From: Jiella flava
GTDB taxonomy: Bacteria; Pseudomonadota; Alphaproteobacteria; Rhizobiales; Rhizobiaceae
Reading direction: 5' to 3'
Length of the DNA stretch: 64,000 nt
Assembly: GCF_017349315.1 (NCBI RefSeq)
Contig: NZ_JAFMPP010000014.1
Coordinates: forward strand, 1 to 64,000
Positions 10,348 to 20,410 of this stretch are shown in pieces (the first letter of the stretch is position 1; each line of letters begins with the position of its first letter). Position numbers and translations under genes: made by a program. Below the pieces are notes generated by a model. It searched no databases and was not told the DNA's origin. It saw only the letters and a list, made by a program, of their open reading frames with translations.

Positions 10348-11691
10348 ATGGCATCGGCAGCGGAACAACTGGCCGCAAACCTGAATTTTTCGGCCTTCGC
10401 CAAGGCCGAGGATCTCAAGAAGCGCATCTGGTTCACCCTCGGCGCTCTCTTGGTCTACCGCCTCGGAACCTATATTCCGATGCCCGGTATTGACCCTGAC
10501 GCGCTGGCGCGGGCGTTTCAGCAGCAGTCGACCGGCATTCTCGGCCTCTTCAACATGTTTTCCGGTGGCGCCGTTGGGCGCATGGCGATCTTCGCCCTCG
10601 GAGTCATGCCCTATATCTCGGCCTCGATCATCGTCCAGATGATGACGTCGGTGATTCCCTCGCTCGAGAATCTCAAGAAGGAGGGCGAGCAGGGCCGGCA
10701 GGTGATCAATCAGTACACCCGCTACGGCACGGTGCTTCTGGCGACCTTCCAGGCCTACGGCATCGCCGCCGGGCTTGAGACCCAGGCCGGCCTCGTCATC
10801 GATCCGGGCTGGTTTTTCCGTATCTCGGCGGTGATCACCCTCGTCGGCGGCACGATGTTCCTGATGTGGCTCGGTGAGCAGATCACCTCGCGCGGCATCG
10901 GCAACGGCGTCTCGCTGATCATCTTCGCCGGTATCGTCGCGCATCTGCCGGCGGCCGTGGCGAACCTCTTGGAACTCGGCCGCACCGGCGCGCTGTCGAC
11001 CACGGTCATCCTTTTGGTCATCGTCGTCGCCATCGCCTGCATCGCCTTCATCGTCTTCATGGAGCGCGCGCAGCGGCGGTTGTTGATCCAATATCCGAAG
11101 CGCCAGGTCGGCAACCGGATGTTCCAGGGCGACACCTCGCATCTGCCGCTGAAGCTGAACACCGCCGGCGTCATTCCGCCGATCTTCGCGTCATCGCTGC
11201 TGCTGCTGCCGGTGACCGTGGCGAACTTCACCAACACCCAGGACTTGCCCGGCTGGGCGACCGCGATCGTTGCCTCGCTCGGCCATGGCCAGCCGCTTTA
11301 TATGGTGTTTTATGCGGGCCTGATCGCCTTCTTCGCCTTCTTCTACACGGCCTTTGTCTTCAATCCGCAGGACACCGCCGATAATCTGAAGAAGCATGGT
11401 GGCTTCATTCCGGGCATTCGTCCGGGGGAGCGCACGGCACAGTACATTGATTATGTTCTGACCCGAATCACAGTGATCGGCGCGATCTATCTCGTGCTGA
11501 TCTGTCTGCTGCCCGAATTCCTGATCTCGGCCGCAGGCGTTCCGTTCTATCTCGGTGGCACGTCGCTGCTCATCGTCGTCAGCGTGACGATGGATACGGT
11601 AGCGCAGGTCCAGGGCCATCTCCTGGCACACCAGTACGAAGGCCTCGTCAAGAAGGCAAAACTCAGAGGGGGGAAACGAGGAGCCAGATGA
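10348..11691 (+). CDS. secY: Protein translocase subunit SecY
   Basis: A 447-residue integral membrane protein with about ten transmembrane helices, the channel of the Sec translocon. Family features include [10 protein letters not shown] near the first helix, the plug region [19 protein letters not shown], and the cytoplasmic loop [20 protein letters not shown]. Length is normal. It is preceded by a 239-base spacer and GGGGAG, and overlaps adk by 4 bases (ATGA), so secretion and adenylate kinase are coupled as in other alphaproteobacteria. Confidence 0.98.
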   Translation: MASAAEQLAANLNFSAFAKAEDLKKRIWFTLGALLVYRLGTYIPMPGIDPDALARAFQQQSTGILGLFNMFSGGAVGRMAIFALGVMPYISASIIVQMMTSVIPSLENLKKEGEQGRQVINQYTRYGTVLLATFQAYGIAAGLETQAGLVIDPGWFFRISAVITLVGGTMFLMWLGEQITSRGIGNGVSLIIFAGIVAHLPAAVANLLELGRTGALSTTVILLVIVVAIACIAFIVFMERAQRRLLIQYPKRQVGNRMFQGDTSHLPLKLNTAGVIPPIFASSLLLLPVTVANFTNTQDLPGWATAIVASLGHGQPLYMVFYAGLIAFFAFFYTAFVFNPQDTADNLKKHGGFIPGIRPGERTAQYIDYVLTRITVIGAIYLVLICLLPEFLISAAGVPFYLGGTSLLIVVSVTMDTVAQVQGHLLAHQYEGLVKKAKLRGGKRGAR

Positions 11692-12335
11692 AGCTGATTT
11701 TGCTGGGCCCGCCGGGAGCGGGGAAGGGAACGCAGGCACAGCGTCTGATCAATCGTCACGACATTCCGCAGCTATCGACAGGAGACATGCTGCGGGCGGC
11801 GGTCGCGGCCGGAACTGAAGTGGGGAAGACGGCAAAAGCGATCATGGATGCCGGCGATCTGGTGCCGGACGACGTGGTCAACGCCATTGTCGCCGATCGT
11901 CTGGACGAAGCCGATTGCGCCAACGGTTTCATCCTCGACGGTTATCCGCGGACGCTCAAGCAGGCCGACGCCCTTGAGTCGCTGCTGAAGACACGCGGAC
12001 AACATCTGGACCACGTGATCGAGATGCGGGTCGAGGACGACGTCCTGGTGAAGCGGGTTTCGGGGCGCTTTTCCTGTGCCAAGTGCGGCACGGTCTATCA
12101 TGACGAGGACCGCCTGCCGAAGGCCGAGGGGGTCTGCGACACTTGCGGATCGGCCGAATTCAAGCGGCGTCCGGACGACAATGCCGAGACGATGCGCTCG
12201 CGGCTGCGGGCCTATTACAAGGAAACCTCGCCGCTGGTGGGATACTACCATTGCAAGGGCACGCTGCGCTCGATCGACGGCATGGCGCCGATCAACGAGG
12301 TGAGCGAGCATATCGAGGCGATCCTGAAAGGCTGA
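11688..12335 (+). CDS. adk: Adenylate kinase
   Basis: A 215-residue enzyme catalysing AMP + ATP to 2 ADP. The P-loop GPPGAGKGT is at residues 7-15. The LID domain carries a four-cysteine zinc site (CAKCG near 130, CDTCG near 150), the zinc-bearing long form. The motif DGYPRT for AMP binding follows the core beta strand. It overlaps secY. In related genomes rpsM would follow; here the ribosomal block ends. Confidence 0.98.
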   Translation: MKLILLGPPGAGKGTQAQRLINRHDIPQLSTGDMLRAAVAAGTEVGKTAKAIMDAGDLVPDDVVNAIVADRLDEADCANGFILDGYPRTLKQADALESLLKTRGQHLDHVIEMRVEDDVLVKRVSGRFSCAKCGTVYHDEDRLPKAEGVCDTCGSAEFKRRPDDNAETMRSRLRAYYKETSPLVGYYHCKGTLRSIDGMAPINEVSEHIEAILKG

Positions 12336-12420
12336 GGTCAACCGGTTGAAGGACAGGGGCGTTTGCATCTGCCCCGGCCGCGACCGCAAATGTCCAGTTC
12401 GTTCAGGTCAAGCCGATCCA

Positions 12421-12526
12421 TTAGAGCATGTTGCCGAAAAGTTGCATGACTTTTCGGGTCACATCATGCGGCAAAACAATGGCTTAGAGCGGAATGGCGA
12501 TTCCAGTTTATCGCATTCCGCTCTAG
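12421..12526. repeat. Dispersed intergenic element with two inverted repeats
   Basis: The element starts TTAGAGCATGTTGCCGAAAA. Inverted repeat one is CCGAAAAGT (12434-12442) with ACTTTTCGG (12449-12457). Inverted repeat two is AGAGCGGAATGGCGA (12486-12500) with TCGCATTCCGCTCT (12511-12524). The sequence resembles the short palindromic elements scattered between genes in many Hyphomicrobiales. It lies at the point where the ribosomal operon is broken off. Confidence 0.7.
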
Positions 12527-12558
12527 TGGGGCTGATCCAATAAGGCAGACTTGAGACC

Positions 12559-13758
12559 GTGACGTCGCCAACGACCGTCGACACCGCCAACGCCGCCGCG
12601 ACCAGCGCGGCGGGAAATCGCGAGGCGCTGGAGCCTTCCAGCCCCGTGGCGGTGTTCGGCCATGACGAGCCGCTGCATCTCGATGCCGGCATCGATCTCG
12701 CGCCGTTCCAGCTTGCCTATAATACCTACGGTGCGCTGAACGCCGACCGGTCGAACGCGATCCTCGTCTGCCATGCGCTCACAGGCGATCACTACGCCGC
12801 CAGCCAGTCGCCGGTGACCGGCAAGCCCGGCTGGTGGTCGTCGATTATCGGTCCCGGCAAGCCGATCGACACCGACCGCTACTTTGTCATTTGCTCCAAC
12901 GTGATCGGCGGCTGTCTCGGCTCGACCGGACCGGCCTCGATCAATGCGGAGACCGGCGAGCCCTATGGCCTCAGCCTGCCGGTGATCACCATTCGTGATA
13001 TGGTGCGGGCGCAAAAGATGCTGGTTGAGCGGCTCGGCATCGACACGCTGTTTGCGGTGATTGGCGGCTCGATGGGCGGCATGCAGGTGCTGCAATGGAC
13101 GGTCAGCTATCCGGACAAGGTGTTCGCCGCCTTACCGATCGCCACCGGCGCGCGCCATTCGGCTCAAAACATCGCCTTTCACGAAGTGGGCCGCCAGGCG
13201 GTGATGGCCGATCCGGACTGGGCCGCCGGGCGCTATCTCTTGCAGGGCAAGCGGCCGGTCAAGGGCCTCGCCGTTGCCCGGATGACGGCGCATGTCACCT
13301 ATCTGTCGGAGCTGGCGCTACAGCGCAAATTCGGCCGCAACCTGCAGGATCGCGAAGCCTTCGGCTTCGGCTTCGACGCCGATTTCCAGATCGAGAGCTA
13401 TCTGCGCCATCAGGGCATGACCTTCGTCGACCGTTTCGACGCCAACTCCTATCTCTACATGACTCGGGCGATGGACTATTTCGACATCGCTGCCGACTAC
13501 GGGGGATCGTTGGCGCGCGCCTTCCAGGGTTCGCAGACGCGCTTCTGTCTGGTCTCCTTCTCATCCGATTGGCTGTTTCCGACGGATGAGAACCGGGCGG
13601 TCGTCCATGCGCTGAACGCGGCGGCGGCGTCGGTCTCGTTCGTCGAGATCGAGACCGACCGAGGCCATGACGCGTTTCTGCTCGACGAGCCGCATTTCTT
13701 CGACGCGATCGACGGCTTCGTCTCGTCGGCGGCGCGGGCGAGGGGGCTTTCCCGATGA
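12559..13758 (+). CDS. metX: Homoserine O-acetyltransferase
   Basis: A 399-residue alpha/beta hydrolase-fold enzyme transferring an acyl group from acyl-CoA to homoserine, the first step of methionine synthesis by direct sulfhydrylation. Family motifs are [22 protein letters not shown] and the nucleophile elbow GGSMGG with Ser171. The acid and base are probably the Asp in SDWLFPTDE and the His in [10 protein letters not shown]. It uses a GTG start at 12559. The first 30 residues are variable, so a later start is possible. It overlaps metW by 4 bases. Whether acetyl or succinyl is used cannot be read from sequence alone. Confidence 0.95.
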   Translation: MTSPTTVDTANAAATSAAGNREALEPSSPVAVFGHDEPLHLDAGIDLAPFQLAYNTYGALNADRSNAILVCHALTGDHYAASQSPVTGKPGWWSSIIGPGKPIDTDRYFVICSNVIGGCLGSTGPASINAETGEPYGLSLPVITIRDMVRAQKMLVERLGIDTLFAVIGGSMGGMQVLQWTVSYPDKVFAALPIATGARHSAQNIAFHEVGRQAVMADPDWAAGRYLLQGKRPVKGLAVARMTAHVTYLSELALQRKFGRNLQDREAFGFGFDADFQIESYLRHQGMTFVDRFDANSYLYMTRAMDYFDIAADYGGSLARAFQGSQTRFCLVSFSSDWLFPTDENRAVVHALNAAAASVSFVEIETDRGHDAFLLDEPHFFDAIDGFVSSAARARGLSR

Positions 13759-14423
13759 TGTCCTCTGTCGAAGGCCGGCCGGTCGCCTCAGGTGCGAATG
13801 GCGAGCTGGCCGCACCGGCTGCGATTCGCCTCGATCTGGCGGTGATCGCCGAGCTCGTCACGGCGAAGTCGCGCGTGCTCGATATCGGCTGCGGCGACGG
13901 GGCCTTATTGGCGTTGCTTGAAGCGCGGCGGCAGGTCGACGGGCGCGGCATCGAGCTCAGCCAGACCGGCGTCAACGAGTGTGTCGCGCGCGGCCTGTCG
14001 GTCATCCAGGGGGATGCCGACAGCGATCTCGTCCATTATCAGGACGATGCGTTCGACTATGTGATCCTCTCCCAGACGATCCAGGCGACGCGCAATCCAA
14101 AGGTCGTTTTGTCGGAGCTTTTGCGCATCGGTCAGCGGGCCATCGTCTCCTTCCCGAATTTCGGTCATTGGTCGATCCGCTATGCGCTCGGCTTTCGCGG
14201 CCGCATGCCGGTGACGGCCAATCTCGCCCATGCCTGGTACGAGACGCCGAACATTCATTTCTGCACCATCCGCGACTTCGTCGAACTGGCCGAGAACGAG
14301 CTGGGCGCGACCGTCGAGACCGCGATCGCGATCAACGCGACCGGTCAGAAAATGGGCATGAAGATGCCCTGGTGGTTCTGGAACCTTTTCGGCCAGCAGG
14401 CGGTGTTCGTGCTGAAACGCTGA
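13755..14423 (+). CDS. metW: Methionine biosynthesis protein MetW
   Basis: A 222-residue class I methyltransferase-fold protein with motif [17 protein letters not shown] and the MetW-typical [23 protein letters not shown]. It is always paired with metX in alphaproteobacteria and is needed for full homoserine acyltransferase activity in studied cases. The ATG lies inside the metX stop region, so the two are co-translated. Confidence 0.94.
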   Translation: MMSSVEGRPVASGANGELAAPAAIRLDLAVIAELVTAKSRVLDIGCGDGALLALLEARRQVDGRGIELSQTGVNECVARGLSVIQGDADSDLVHYQDDAFDYVILSQTIQATRNPKVVLSELLRIGQRAIVSFPNFGHWSIRYALGFRGRMPVTANLAHAWYETPNIHFCTIRDFVELAENELGATVETAIAINATGQKMGMKMPWWFWNLFGQQAVFVLKR

Positions 14424-14539
14424 TCGGCGTATAAGCGATCCGGCTTGGGTGATTCCGTGATGCGCTCGCGCCGGGCGCCGGCGGACCTTCCGAAACACGA
14501 TGATAGAGGCCAGTCGCTTCGGCCAAGGGCTGCAAGCGT

Positions 14540-15325
14540 TTGCCGGGCTTTGGGCTTTCGATGCTGGATTTCCTGATGGCGGACCGCACGGGTCCGCAGA
14601 TGCTGTTGATTGCGGCCGCGGCCTTCATCGCGGGCTTGGCCCGCGGCTTTGCCGGCTTCGGCGCGGCGCTGATTTTCATGCCGCTGGCGAGCGCTGTGGT
14701 CGGCCCGAAGCTCGCCGCCCCTTTGCTGCTGATCGTCGACGGGATCGCCTCGCTCGGGCTTTTGCCCGACGCCTGGCCCAAGGCCGACAAACGCAACATC
14801 GCCGTGATGGTGATCGGCGGGCTGATCGGTGTGCCGCTCGGCGCGCATCTTCTGGCGACGATGGATCCGCTCGCGCTGCGCTGGATGATTGCCGCCGTCG
14901 TTGCGCTGCTCTTGGCGCTACTGGCATCAGGCCGGCGTTATCGCGGTCGCCCGACGCCGCCGCTGACGGTGCTTGTCGGGGCGATCTCAGGCGTGTTTTC
15001 CGGGGCGGCTGGCACCGGCGGGCCCCCCGTCGTCGCCTATTGGCTTGGCAGCCCCGCCAGCCAGGATATCGTGCGTGCCAATATTGTCGGCTATTTCGCC
15101 GTGTCGACGGTGATCACGGTCGCAAGCTACACGATGGGCGGGTTGTTCATCTGGCCGCTGGTGCCGCTCGCCTGCGTCACCGGACCACTCTACGGGCTCG
15201 GTCTTTATGGCGGCACGCAGCTGTTCGGCTTCGCCAGCGAAGCGACGTTTCGGGCGATCGCTCTCAGTCTGATCGCGGCGGCGTGTCTTTTCGGCCTGCC
15301 GGTTCTCGATCCGCTGCTTCACTGA
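14540..15325 (+). CDS. TauE/SafE family membrane exporter
   Basis: A 261-residue protein of about eight hydrophobic helices. It has the two repeated family motifs: GFAGFGAALIFMPL near residue 40 and the second-half counterpart SGVFSGAAGTGGPPVVAYWL. The family exports sulfite, sulfoacetate or other small organic anions. The start may be the second ATG (14561). It lies alone between metW and the convergent fghA, so context does not tell the substrate; the sulfur link to methionine genes is only suggestive. Confidence 0.85.
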   Translation: MPGFGLSMLDFLMADRTGPQMLLIAAAAFIAGLARGFAGFGAALIFMPLASAVVGPKLAAPLLLIVDGIASLGLLPDAWPKADKRNIAVMVIGGLIGVPLGAHLLATMDPLALRWMIAAVVALLLALLASGRRYRGRPTPPLTVLVGAISGVFSGAAGTGGPPVVAYWLGSPASQDIVRANIVGYFAVSTVITVASYTMGGLFIWPLVPLACVTGPLYGLGLYGGTQLFGFASEATFRAIALSLIAAACLFGLPVLDPLLH

Positions 15326-15412
15326 GCCGCGACAACGAAAAGGGCGAGCCCAAAATTATCTCGCGCTCGCCCGTCCTGGTTTCGCTCAATCGATCGAATC
15401 GACCGAAGTGGT

Positions 15413-16258
15413 CTATTTCAGCCGCGCGGCATGCCAGGCGAGATGGTCCGGCATGAAGGTCGAGATGAAATAGTAGCTGTGGTCGTAGCCCTCCTGCAGG
15501 CGCAGGGTCAGATCGATCCCGGCGCTGGCGCAGGCGGTCTTCAAAAGCTCCGGCTTCAACTGGCCTTCGAGGAAGTTGTCGGCGGTGCCCTGATCGACCA
15601 ACAGGGCCTCGACCCGGGCGCCGTCCTCGATCAGCGCGACGGCGTCGTGCTTGCGCCAACGCGCTTTGTCTTCACCCAGATAGCCGGGCAGGGCCTTGTG
15701 GCCCCAGGGCACCTGGCTCGGCGCGACGATCGGCGCGAAGGCCGAGACCGCCTTGAAACGATCCGGGAAGGTGAGGCCGATTGTCAGCGCGCCGTGGCCG
15801 CCCATCGAGTGGCCCATGATCGACTGCCGGCTCATGTCGGCGACGGGAAACTCGTCGGCGATGAGGGCCGGCAGCTCCTCGGTCACATAGGACCACATCC
15901 GGTAGTTCGTGGCGAATGGCGCTTCGGTGGCGTCGACATAGAAGCCGGCGCCAAGGCCGAAGTCGTAGGCGCCCTCGACGTCGTCCGGCACGCTCTCGCC
16001 GCGCGGCGAGGTGTCCGGCGCGACGAAGATCAGGCCGAGTTCGGCGCAGGCTTTGCGGAATTCGCCCTTTTCGGTGACGTTGGCATGGGTGCAGGTGAGG
16101 CCCGAGAGATACCAGACCACCGGGAGAGTTGCGCCTTCTGCATGGGGCGGCACGAAGACCGAGAAGGTCATCTCAGTGCCGGTTTCCTTCGAAGCGTGCT
16201 GATAGACGCCCTGAACGCCGCCATGGGTCAAGTTGGTCGAAACGGTTTTGATCGTCAT
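15413..16258 (-). CDS. fghA: S-formylglutathione hydrolase
   Basis: A 281-residue esterase-D-type hydrolase converting S-formylglutathione to formate and glutathione, the second step of glutathione-linked formaldehyde oxidation. The nucleophile elbow GHSMGGHG places Ser151; Asp227 (DQGTADNF) and His260 (GYDHSYYF) complete the likely triad. The start at 16258 is preceded by GGAGAA; the open frame extends upstream without similarity. It is the last gene of a three-gene minus-strand set, frmA-GNAT-fghA, that fits one operon. Confidence 0.96.
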   Translation of the reverse strand: MTIKTVSTNLTHGGVQGVYQHASKETGTEMTFSVFVPPHAEGATLPVVWYLSGLTCTHANVTEKGEFRKACAELGLIFVAPDTSPRGESVPDDVEGAYDFGLGAGFYVDATEAPFATNYRMWSYVTEELPALIADEFPVADMSRQSIMGHSMGGHGALTIGLTFPDRFKAVSAFAPIVAPSQVPWGHKALPGYLGEDKARWRKHDAVALIEDGARVEALLVDQGTADNFLEGQLKPELLKTACASAGIDLTLRLQEGYDHSYYFISTFMPDHLAWHAARLK

Positions 16259-16332
16259 TGGTCGTTCTCCAATTGCTGTCGCGCCGCAGCCAAGACGTCG
16301 ATCCGCCTCGCGGCACGATGCGCCGGCTCCGC

Positions 16333-16788
16333 TCAGTGCCGTGGCGCGGGACGTTTCATGTCGATATGGGCGATGCCGTCCTCGTCGTAGGGAGCGGAGG
16401 CCGGTTCGAAGCCATGCTGGGCGTAAAAGCCCTGCAGTTGGGCCTGCGCCGAGAGCACGACTTCGCGCTCGGCGAAGCGATCGGCGACATAGCGCAACGC
16501 TTCGACCAGCATCTCGTGGCCGAGGCCCTGGCTGCGAAAATCCTTCGCCGTGACGATCCGGCCGATGCGCACCGGCTCGCCCTCCGGTGACAGCACCCGC
16601 AGGCAACCGATCAGCGTCTCGCCGGAAAATTGCCTAAGATGCAGCGCGTCGATGTCCTTGCCGTCGATCTCCGCGAAGGCGCAGGCCTGCTCGACGACGA
16701 ACACATCCATGCGCAGGCGCAGGAGGTCGTGGACCTCCCGCCCTGACAATTCGTCGAACGCGCTCCAGCGGAGCGCGATCTCGTCCAC
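16333..16788 (-). CDS. GNAT family N-acetyltransferase (ElaA-like)
   Basis: A 151-residue single-domain GNAT protein. Residues about 70-85 (GRIVTAKDFRSQGLGHEML) form the acetyl-CoA pyrophosphate loop R/Q-x-x-G-x-G. The N-terminal LLRLRMDVFVVEQ resembles the ElaA subfamily. GTG start at 16788, only 8 bases after the frmA stop. It lies inside the formaldehyde-oxidation operon; the acceptor substrate is unknown, and a direct role in formaldehyde metabolism is not established. Confidence 0.85.
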   Translation of the reverse strand: MDEIALRWSAFDELSGREVHDLLRLRMDVFVVEQACAFAEIDGKDIDALHLRQFSGETLIGCLRVLSPEGEPVRIGRIVTAKDFRSQGLGHEMLVEALRYVADRFAEREVVLSAQAQLQGFYAQHGFEPASAPYDEDGIAHIDMKRPAPRH

Positions 16789-16796
16789 CGGGCCGC

Positions 16797-17906
16797 TCAG
16801 AACACCACCACCGAGCGGATCGACTTGCCCTCATGCATGAGATCGAAGCCCTTGTTGATCTCCTCGAGGCTGAGGGTGTGGGTGATCATCGGGTCGATCT
16901 GGATCTTGCCGTCCATATACCAGTCGACGATCTTCGGCGTGTCGGTACGCCCGCGCGCGCCGCCGAAGGCCGAGCCCTTCCAGACGCGGCCGGTGACCAG
17001 CTGGAACGGCCGGGTGGAAATCTCCTTGCCGGCCTCGGCCACGCCGATCACCACCGAAACGCCCCAGCCTCTGTGGCAGGCTTCGAGCGCCTGGCGCATC
17101 ACCGTGGTGTTGCCGGTGCAGTCGAAGGTGTAGTCGGCGCCGCCGCCGGTCAGCTCGACGAGATGGGCGACGATATCGCCGTCGATCTCCTTCGGGTTGA
17201 CGAAATGCGTCATTCCGAACTTTTCGCCCCACGCCTTCTTGTCGTTGTTGAGGTCGACACCGACGATCTTGTCGGCGCCGACGAGCTTGGCGCCCTGGAT
17301 GACGTTGAGACCGATGCCGCCAAGGCCGAAGACGACGACATTGGCGCCCGGCTCGACTTTTGCCGTGTTGACCACGGCACCGACGCCGGTGGTCACGCCG
17401 CAGCCGCAATAGCAGGCGGTCTTGAAGGGCGCGTCGTGGCGGATCTTGGCGAGGGCGATTTCCGGCAGAACGGTAAAGTTCGAAAAGGTCGAGCAGCCCA
17501 TATAGTGGTAGATCGGCTGGCCCTTGTAGGAAAAGCGCGTGGTGCCGTCCGGCATCAGGCCTTTGCCTTGCGTGGCGCGGATCGCGGTGCACAGATTGGT
17601 CTTGCCGGACAGGCACGACTTACACTGGCGGCATTCGGGCGTGTACAGCGGAATGACGTGATCGCCGGGCTTCACCGAGGTAACGCCGGCGCCGACCTCG
17701 CGCACGATACCCGCGCCCTCATGGCCGAGAATCGACGGAAAGAGGCCTTCCGAATCAAACCCATCGAGCGTGTAGGCGTCGGTGTGGCAGATCCCGGTCG
17801 CCATGATCTCGACCAGCACTTCGCCCTGTTTCGGGCCTTCCAGGTCGAGTTCGACGATTTCCAGCGGCTTCTTGGCTTCGAAGGCGACGGCAGCGCGTGT
17901 TTTCAT
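16797..17906 (-). CDS. frmA: S-(hydroxymethyl)glutathione dehydrogenase / class III alcohol dehydrogenase
   Basis: A 369-residue zinc alcohol dehydrogenase that oxidises the glutathione adduct of formaldehyde to S-formylglutathione with NAD+. Visible features are the catalytic-zinc motifs GICHTDAYT and GHEGAGIV, the structural-zinc cluster [17 protein letters not shown], and a class III-type arginine in [11 protein letters not shown]. The Rossmann motif is [14 protein letters not shown]. The start at 17906 has GGAGAG upstream. It is first in the operon and divergent from a CobW-type gene, so the 85-base gap should hold its promoter. Confidence 0.97.
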   Translation of the reverse strand: MKTRAAVAFEAKKPLEIVELDLEGPKQGEVLVEIMATGICHTDAYTLDGFDSEGLFPSILGHEGAGIVREVGAGVTSVKPGDHVIPLYTPECRQCKSCLSGKTNLCTAIRATQGKGLMPDGTTRFSYKGQPIYHYMGCSTFSNFTVLPEIALAKIRHDAPFKTACYCGCGVTTGVGAVVNTAKVEPGANVVVFGLGGIGLNVIQGAKLVGADKIVGVDLNNDKKAWGEKFGMTHFVNPKEIDGDIVAHLVELTGGGADYTFDCTGNTTVMRQALEACHRGWGVSVVIGVAEAGKEISTRPFQLVTGRVWKGSAFGGARGRTDTPKIVDWYMDGKIQIDPMITHTLSLEEINKGFDLMHEGKSIRSVVVF

Positions 17907-17991
17907 GCAAGCTCTCCAGTGATGTGCCCTGACAGGCTTGCTAGCGATTTCGCAGCGGAATGGAAATCCCGAACGGCCGACAAAACGGGCA

Positions 17992-19245
17992 ATGGCGCGG
18001 AATTTGGCGGGCACGGCCGGGAATGCGGTGCGTGGGGCGCTTGCCAGCTTGCCTGTCACCGTTCTGTCCGGTTTCCTCGGGGCCTGCAAGACGACGCTGC
18101 GCAATCACGTCCTCGACAATCGCGAGGGGCGGCGCGTCGCTGTCATCGTCAATGATATGAGCGAGGTGAACATCGACGCCGATCTGGTGCGCGGCGGCGG
18201 CGCCGGTCTCTCGCGCACCGACGAAAAGCTCGTCGAGATGACCAATGGCTGCATCTGCTGCACCTTGCGCGACGATCTCTTGATGGAGGTCCGACGGCTG
18301 TCGCAAGAGGGGCGCTTCGACTATCTTTTGATTGAGGGCACGGGGATTGCCGAGCCGCTGCCGGTGGCGGCGACCTTTTCCTTCCGCGACGAAGCCGGGC
18401 AGAGCCTGTCTGACATCGCCAGGCTCGACACGATGGTCACCGTCGTCGATGCGGTGAACCTCTTGCGCGAATACGGCTCGCATCTGTTCCTGAAGGATCG
18501 GGGCGAGATCGCCGGGGAGGAAGATGAGCGCACCCTCGTCGATCTGCATGTCGAGCAGATCGAATTCGCCGATGTGGTGGTGATCAACAAGATCTCCGAT
18601 GTTGCGCCGGACACCGCCGATCAGGTGCGCAAGGTGGTGCGCGGCCTCAATGCCGACGCGAAGATCATCGAAGCCGATTTCGGCCAAGTGCCGCTGTCCG
18701 AGGTGCTGGAAACCGGCCTCTTCGACGAGGAAAAGGCACAGCAGCGTCCACTCTGGGCCAAGGAACTTTATGGCTATGAGAGCCACGTTCCAGAGACTGA
18801 TGAATACGGCGTGTCGAGCTTCGTCTATCGGGCCCGTCGGCCCTTCGATCCTGTCAAGTTCGATGCCTTCGGCAAGCTCACCTTTCCTGGTCTGATCCGC
18901 GCCAAGGGACATTTCTGGCTGGCGACGCGGCCGGACTGGGTTGGCGAATTTTCTCTTGCCGGGGCGCTGGCCCGGATCACGCCGCTCGGTCGCTGGTGGG
19001 CATCGCTGCCGGAAAGCCGGTGGCCGGAACACCCCGAATGGCGGGCGATGGTGGCGAAGAACTGGAGCGACATGTGGGGCGATCGCCGCCAGGAGATCGT
19101 CTTCATTGGCGCCGGCATGGACGAGGCGGCGATCCGCGCGGCGCTCGACGCCTGCCTCGTTGACGATACGTCCGAGTTCTGCCTCTCGGCCTATACGGAG
19201 ATGCCCGATCCGTTTCCGGTCTGGGCGGCCGCGCCAAGCGCGTGA
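17992..19245 (+). CDS. CobW/COG0523 GTPase with altered P-loop (YciC-type metallochaperone)
   Basis: A 417-residue G3E-family GTPase. The N-terminal domain has the metal-binding CxCC motif (GCICC, Cys87/89/90) and the family strings [16 protein letters not shown] and VVVINKISD. The C-terminal CobW_C domain contains [16 protein letters not shown]. This subfamily handles zinc during limitation in studied bacteria. Odd point: the Walker A motif reads [12 protein letters not shown] (Cys32), where relatives have GAGKTTLLN, so a P-loop glycine is replaced. ATG 17992 was preferred over a TTG at 17938. I see no clear Zur site upstream. GTPase activity may be weakened or lost. Confidence 0.88.
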   Translation: MARNLAGTAGNAVRGALASLPVTVLSGFLGACKTTLRNHVLDNREGRRVAVIVNDMSEVNIDADLVRGGGAGLSRTDEKLVEMTNGCICCTLRDDLLMEVRRLSQEGRFDYLLIEGTGIAEPLPVAATFSFRDEAGQSLSDIARLDTMVTVVDAVNLLREYGSHLFLKDRGEIAGEEDERTLVDLHVEQIEFADVVVINKISDVAPDTADQVRKVVRGLNADAKIIEADFGQVPLSEVLETGLFDEEKAQQRPLWAKELYGYESHVPETDEYGVSSFVYRARRPFDPVKFDAFGKLTFPGLIRAKGHFWLATRPDWVGEFSLAGALARITPLGRWWASLPESRWPEHPEWRAMVAKNWSDMWGDRRQEIVFIGAGMDEAAIRAALDACLVDDTSEFCLSAYTEMPDPFPVWAAAPSA

Positions 19246-19490
19246 GCGCAACGGCAGAGGTCGAAAATTGGAATCGATTGTCGCAAAGCAGGATGCTGAA
19301 ACGCCATGATTGCGAGCGTCCTCGGCGCGTCCGGTCGAATGCACGGCGCATGCAGGGAGTTGCGGGTGGTTGATGGTGTGCGCGGGGACCACGTTGGTCA
19401 GGTATCGGTCCGGTGTTGACGCAAAGTCGGCGCCTCGAAGGGCGGGCGATTAAGCCTAAGCTTCAAGCGCTCGCCAGTGTAGCGAACGCT

Positions 19491-20309
19491 TCAGGGCTGC
19501 TTTGACAGGAGCGCCGCGGCGCCGTTGAGGCCGGCGCGAAACGCGCCGTCGAATGTCTCGCTGGTGGCTTGCCAGCGCGACATCGTCCCCTCGGACGGCA
19601 TCAGCCATCGGGATTTCCAAACCAGCTTGTCGGCGTCCCAGTCAAGAATGCCGACCAGAACGGCCGCGCCGTGGGCGCGCTTGGCGATCGCAACGAGCGA
19701 GGCGGGGGGCGGGGCGTCCATGTCGAGGGACGCGGCGTTCGCCTGCTGCAGCATCGATCGATCGGGCAGGGCGAGCGGCAGCCCCCGCTTGGCGGCCTCG
19801 GCCAGAAGGGCGTCTCGTTCGCCGGTTCCCATCTCGGCGTCGCTGGCGACGAAAAAGCGATTGCTTTCAAAATCCACCCGCACGAGCGGCGTGATCGTCG
19901 GGCGCGGCAAAGGCCATTTGCGATAGCCGAGCGTCGCGACGATCGCGTCGATTTTCGCCGGATCGAAATGGACCGTGAGGTCATAGGGGCGGTCGCGCGA
20001 GCCCTGTTCGTCGTGGTGGGGAATGCCTTCCATGCGGTCGTGATAGCTGTAGCGAACGACTGCGCTTTCCGAGGTGGCGAGAACAGCGTCGAGGTCGCGG
20101 CTTGCCAGAATGCGCGCTGCGCCCGTCACCTTCTGCAGGACAGTCTTCATGGCCTCTTCGATCCCCGGCTTGCGGGTTTCCAGGCGCTGTCCGGTTACGA
20201 AGGTGGTCGCGGTGTAGAGATCGGGGCCCTTGATCGTCGCTGCGCCGAGCAGAACGGCGGGCAAAAGGGCAAGGGCCGCCCATCGAACCGGCTTGATGAT
20301 CGACCGCAT
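19491..20309 (-). CDS. DUF2066 domain secreted protein
   Basis: A 272-residue protein with an N-terminal signal or anchor (WAALALLPAVLLGAATI). The following domain (ETRKPGIEEAMKTVLQKVTG) matches the DUF2066 pattern of proteobacterial periplasmic proteins without known function. The remainder is mixed alpha/beta with a late segment (GAAVLVGILDWD). It is flanked by 245 bases of non-coding sequence downstream and a methyltransferase upstream on the same strand. Confidence 0.75.
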   Translation of the reverse strand: MRSIIKPVRWAALALLPAVLLGAATIKGPDLYTATTFVTGQRLETRKPGIEEAMKTVLQKVTGAARILASRDLDAVLATSESAVVRYSYHDRMEGIPHHDEQGSRDRPYDLTVHFDPAKIDAIVATLGYRKWPLPRPTITPLVRVDFESNRFFVASDAEMGTGERDALLAEAAKRGLPLALPDRSMLQQANAASLDMDAPPPASLVAIAKRAHGAAVLVGILDWDADKLVWKSRWLMPSEGTMSRWQATSETFDGAFRAGLNGAAALLSKQP

Positions 20310-20410
20310 CGCGTTTCCCCCTCCATCCCGGCCTGCGCTTGACGCCGACAGACACCACAGTGTGTCGGGGGACGCGGCTTTTCCATGGACCTCGTCCGCC
20401 GTTCGTCGCG

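Noticed and set aside
10008-10493. Plus-strand open frame spanning the rplO end and secY start
   Set aside because: Overlaps both genes in another frame and encodes an Arg-rich sequence without similarity.
12421-12526. Rho-independent terminator of the ribosomal operon
   Set aside because: Stems are strong but no T-run follows either one; the sequence looks like a dispersed element, though it might still terminate transcription.
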